Shown here: in pieces, positions 63,263-64,000 of the stretch
Layout of the letters: each line of letters opens with the position of its first letter
Position numbering within the stretch: position 1 is the first letter of the stretch
Assembly: GCA_016868355.1 (NCBI GenBank)
Contig: VGHB01000001.1
Coordinates: 186,001 to 250,000, forward strand
Direction: 5' to 3'
Source of the DNA: Betaproteobacteria bacterium
GTDB lineage: Bacteria > Pseudomonadota > Gammaproteobacteria > Burkholderiales > Burkholderiaceae_C
DNA length: 64,000 nt
The notes under the pieces: model-generated
What the model was told of the DNA's origin: nothing
The model's input: the letters and a program-made list of their open reading frames with translations, nothing else
The model's database searches: none
Made by a program: the position numbers and the translations under genes

Positions 63263-64000
63263 CAGCGCCCCGACTCATCCATGGTTGCCACCCGCGCGAA
63301 AGCTGCGCCATGCACCGGGTGGTCGCGTAAAGTGCGAAAGCAAAAGCCCTTGGCCTTCAAAGCTTCGACCAGAGGCTCCAGCACGGCTGGAGCCCAGGGT
63401 TCCTTACGGTCCCAGATACCCAGGTGAGCCACCAGCACATCCCCGGCGCGGATGTCGCGCAGAGCCTTTTGCAACAAGTGTTGGTTGGTAAAGCGGACAC
63501 TGTCGAGCTCGTCGCCCAGAAACCCTGCCGGCGACCATCCCACATGCTCAAATCCACAGGCACGCGCGGCCTCCTGCAGGGGCTGGCTCATGCGCCCGGC
63601 CGGTGCACGAAAAGCCGCTGCCATGCGATGCCCCGTCATTTCCATGAGGCGCTGCGCCGGCCGGCGCAGCTGCTCGCAGTAATCATGGGCATTGGCCGTG
63701 ATCACCTGCCCACGCTGAGGCCCCTGGGTGACCTTAAATCGCCACGGGCCCTGTGACGGCACAGCCTCCGGCACCAGAACCCAATGGTCCCAGGTATGGG
63801 AGGCAAAGGCATGACCCTCGGCCACCCGTGCCCGCCACCACACCGCCCACTGATCATCCAAGCTGTGGCCCCCGCTTTGGGTGCGCTCGCTGGCCAGGAA
63901 AAACGTCACCGGCACTTCGTGGCGCCTCAAAACCTCGGCCACAAGCGGTGCCACACCCATATGGCCGGTGTCGAAGGTCAGGTACACCGGTCTTGCACAG
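63262..64000 (-). CDS. Polysaccharide deacetylase family protein (5' part cut by window edge)
   Basis: At least 246 codons are present and the frame is open to the window end (preceding residues read CARPVYLTFDTG), so the true start is outside. NodB-domain motifs: TFDTGHM in place of TFDDG (the second Asp, normally a metal ligand, is Thr), SHTWDH (the HxxxH metal pair), FRAPAGRMS and LVAHLGIWD (catalytic His). It probably removes N- or O-acetyl groups from a glycan, unless the altered first motif changes chemistry. It is coupled to the hydroxylase downstream. Confidence 0.85.
   Translation of the reverse strand, partial: CARPVYLTFDTGHMGVAPLVAEVLRRHEVPVTFFLASERTQSGGHSLDDQWAVWWRARVAEGHAFASHTWDHWVLVPEAVPSQGPWRFKVTQGPQRGQVITANAHDYCEQLRRPAQRLMEMTGHRMAAAFRAPAGRMSQPLQEAARACGFEHVGWSPAGFLGDELDSVRFTNQHLLQKALRDIRAGDVLVAHLGIWDRKEPWAPAVLEPLVEALKAKGFCFRTLRDHPVHGAAFARVATMDESGR

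Overview
The window is 64 kb of a dense, GC-rich chromosome with short intergenic gaps and many 1-17 bp gene overlaps. Gene content points to a betaproteobacterium of the order Burkholderiales, probably Comamonadaceae or a close relative. Supporting signs are the intracellular PHB depolymerase, a Bug-type periplasmic receptor, TRAP transporters, an RnfB-like ferredoxin next to nth, the pyrG-kdsA-eno-ftsB run and the glnA-ntrB-ntrC block. This is inference from protein identity and gene order; no 16S gene is present.

Layout. 1-3953: the isc operon on the minus strand (iscR-iscS-iscU-iscA-hscB-hscA, the last cut by the window edge), with two IscR-type operators upstream and a REP-like hairpin inserted between iscA and hscB. 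4-10.4 kb: uvrB, an aromatic aminotransferase, PHB depolymerase, an orphan RnfB-like ferredoxin and nth. 10.4-12.1 kb: zapB-like and zapA genes, a well-supported 6S RNA (ssrS) and a TauE/SafE permease. 12.1-18.6 kb: rpsU-yqeY, a DUF442 phosphatase-like protein, a TRAP transporter (dctQ, dctM, with dctP convergent) and pmbA. 18.6-26.4 kb: darP-mog, cysE-trmJ, suhB, mutS and a hydrolase. 26.5-31.9 kb: pyrG-kdsA-eno-ftsB-pnuC-nicotinamide riboside kinase. 31.9-40.6 kb: hslO, a DUF455 protein, xerD, a Bug receptor, queG, tsaE-amiC, an esterase and dedA. 40.6-44.3 kb: mutL-rluF-like-miaA. 44.3-50.6 kb: a LolD/FtsX-type transporter operon ending in an AttH/CrtC-like secreted protein, then an MsbA-like exporter. 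50.6-55.5 kb: thyA-eamA-folA-S10 peptidase and xth. 55.5-60.5 kb: ntrC-ntrB, a small secreted protein and glnA with a sigma-54 promoter and an NtrC enhancer. 60.5-64 kb: a CinA-domain protein and a coupled set of EI24 membrane protein, fatty-acid hydroxylase and polysaccharide deacetylase, the last cut by the window edge.

Together the genes cover Fe-S assembly, DNA repair (uvrB, nth, mutS, mutL, xth), tRNA and rRNA modification (trmJ, queG, tsaE, miaA, rluF-like), nucleotide and folate metabolism (pyrG, thyA, folA), cell division (zapA, ftsB, amiC, xerD), NAD salvage, nitrogen control and carbon storage. No tRNA, rRNA, CRISPR array, prophage, insertion sequence or recognisable defence cluster was seen. 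I found no convincing wholly new system. The best leads are palindromic elements in intergenic gaps, a possible upstream start for ribosomal protein bS21, the relict RnfB-Nth pair, two tiny ORFs ahead of xth, and the coupled EI24/hydroxylase/deacetylase operon whose deacetylase has an altered first catalytic motif.
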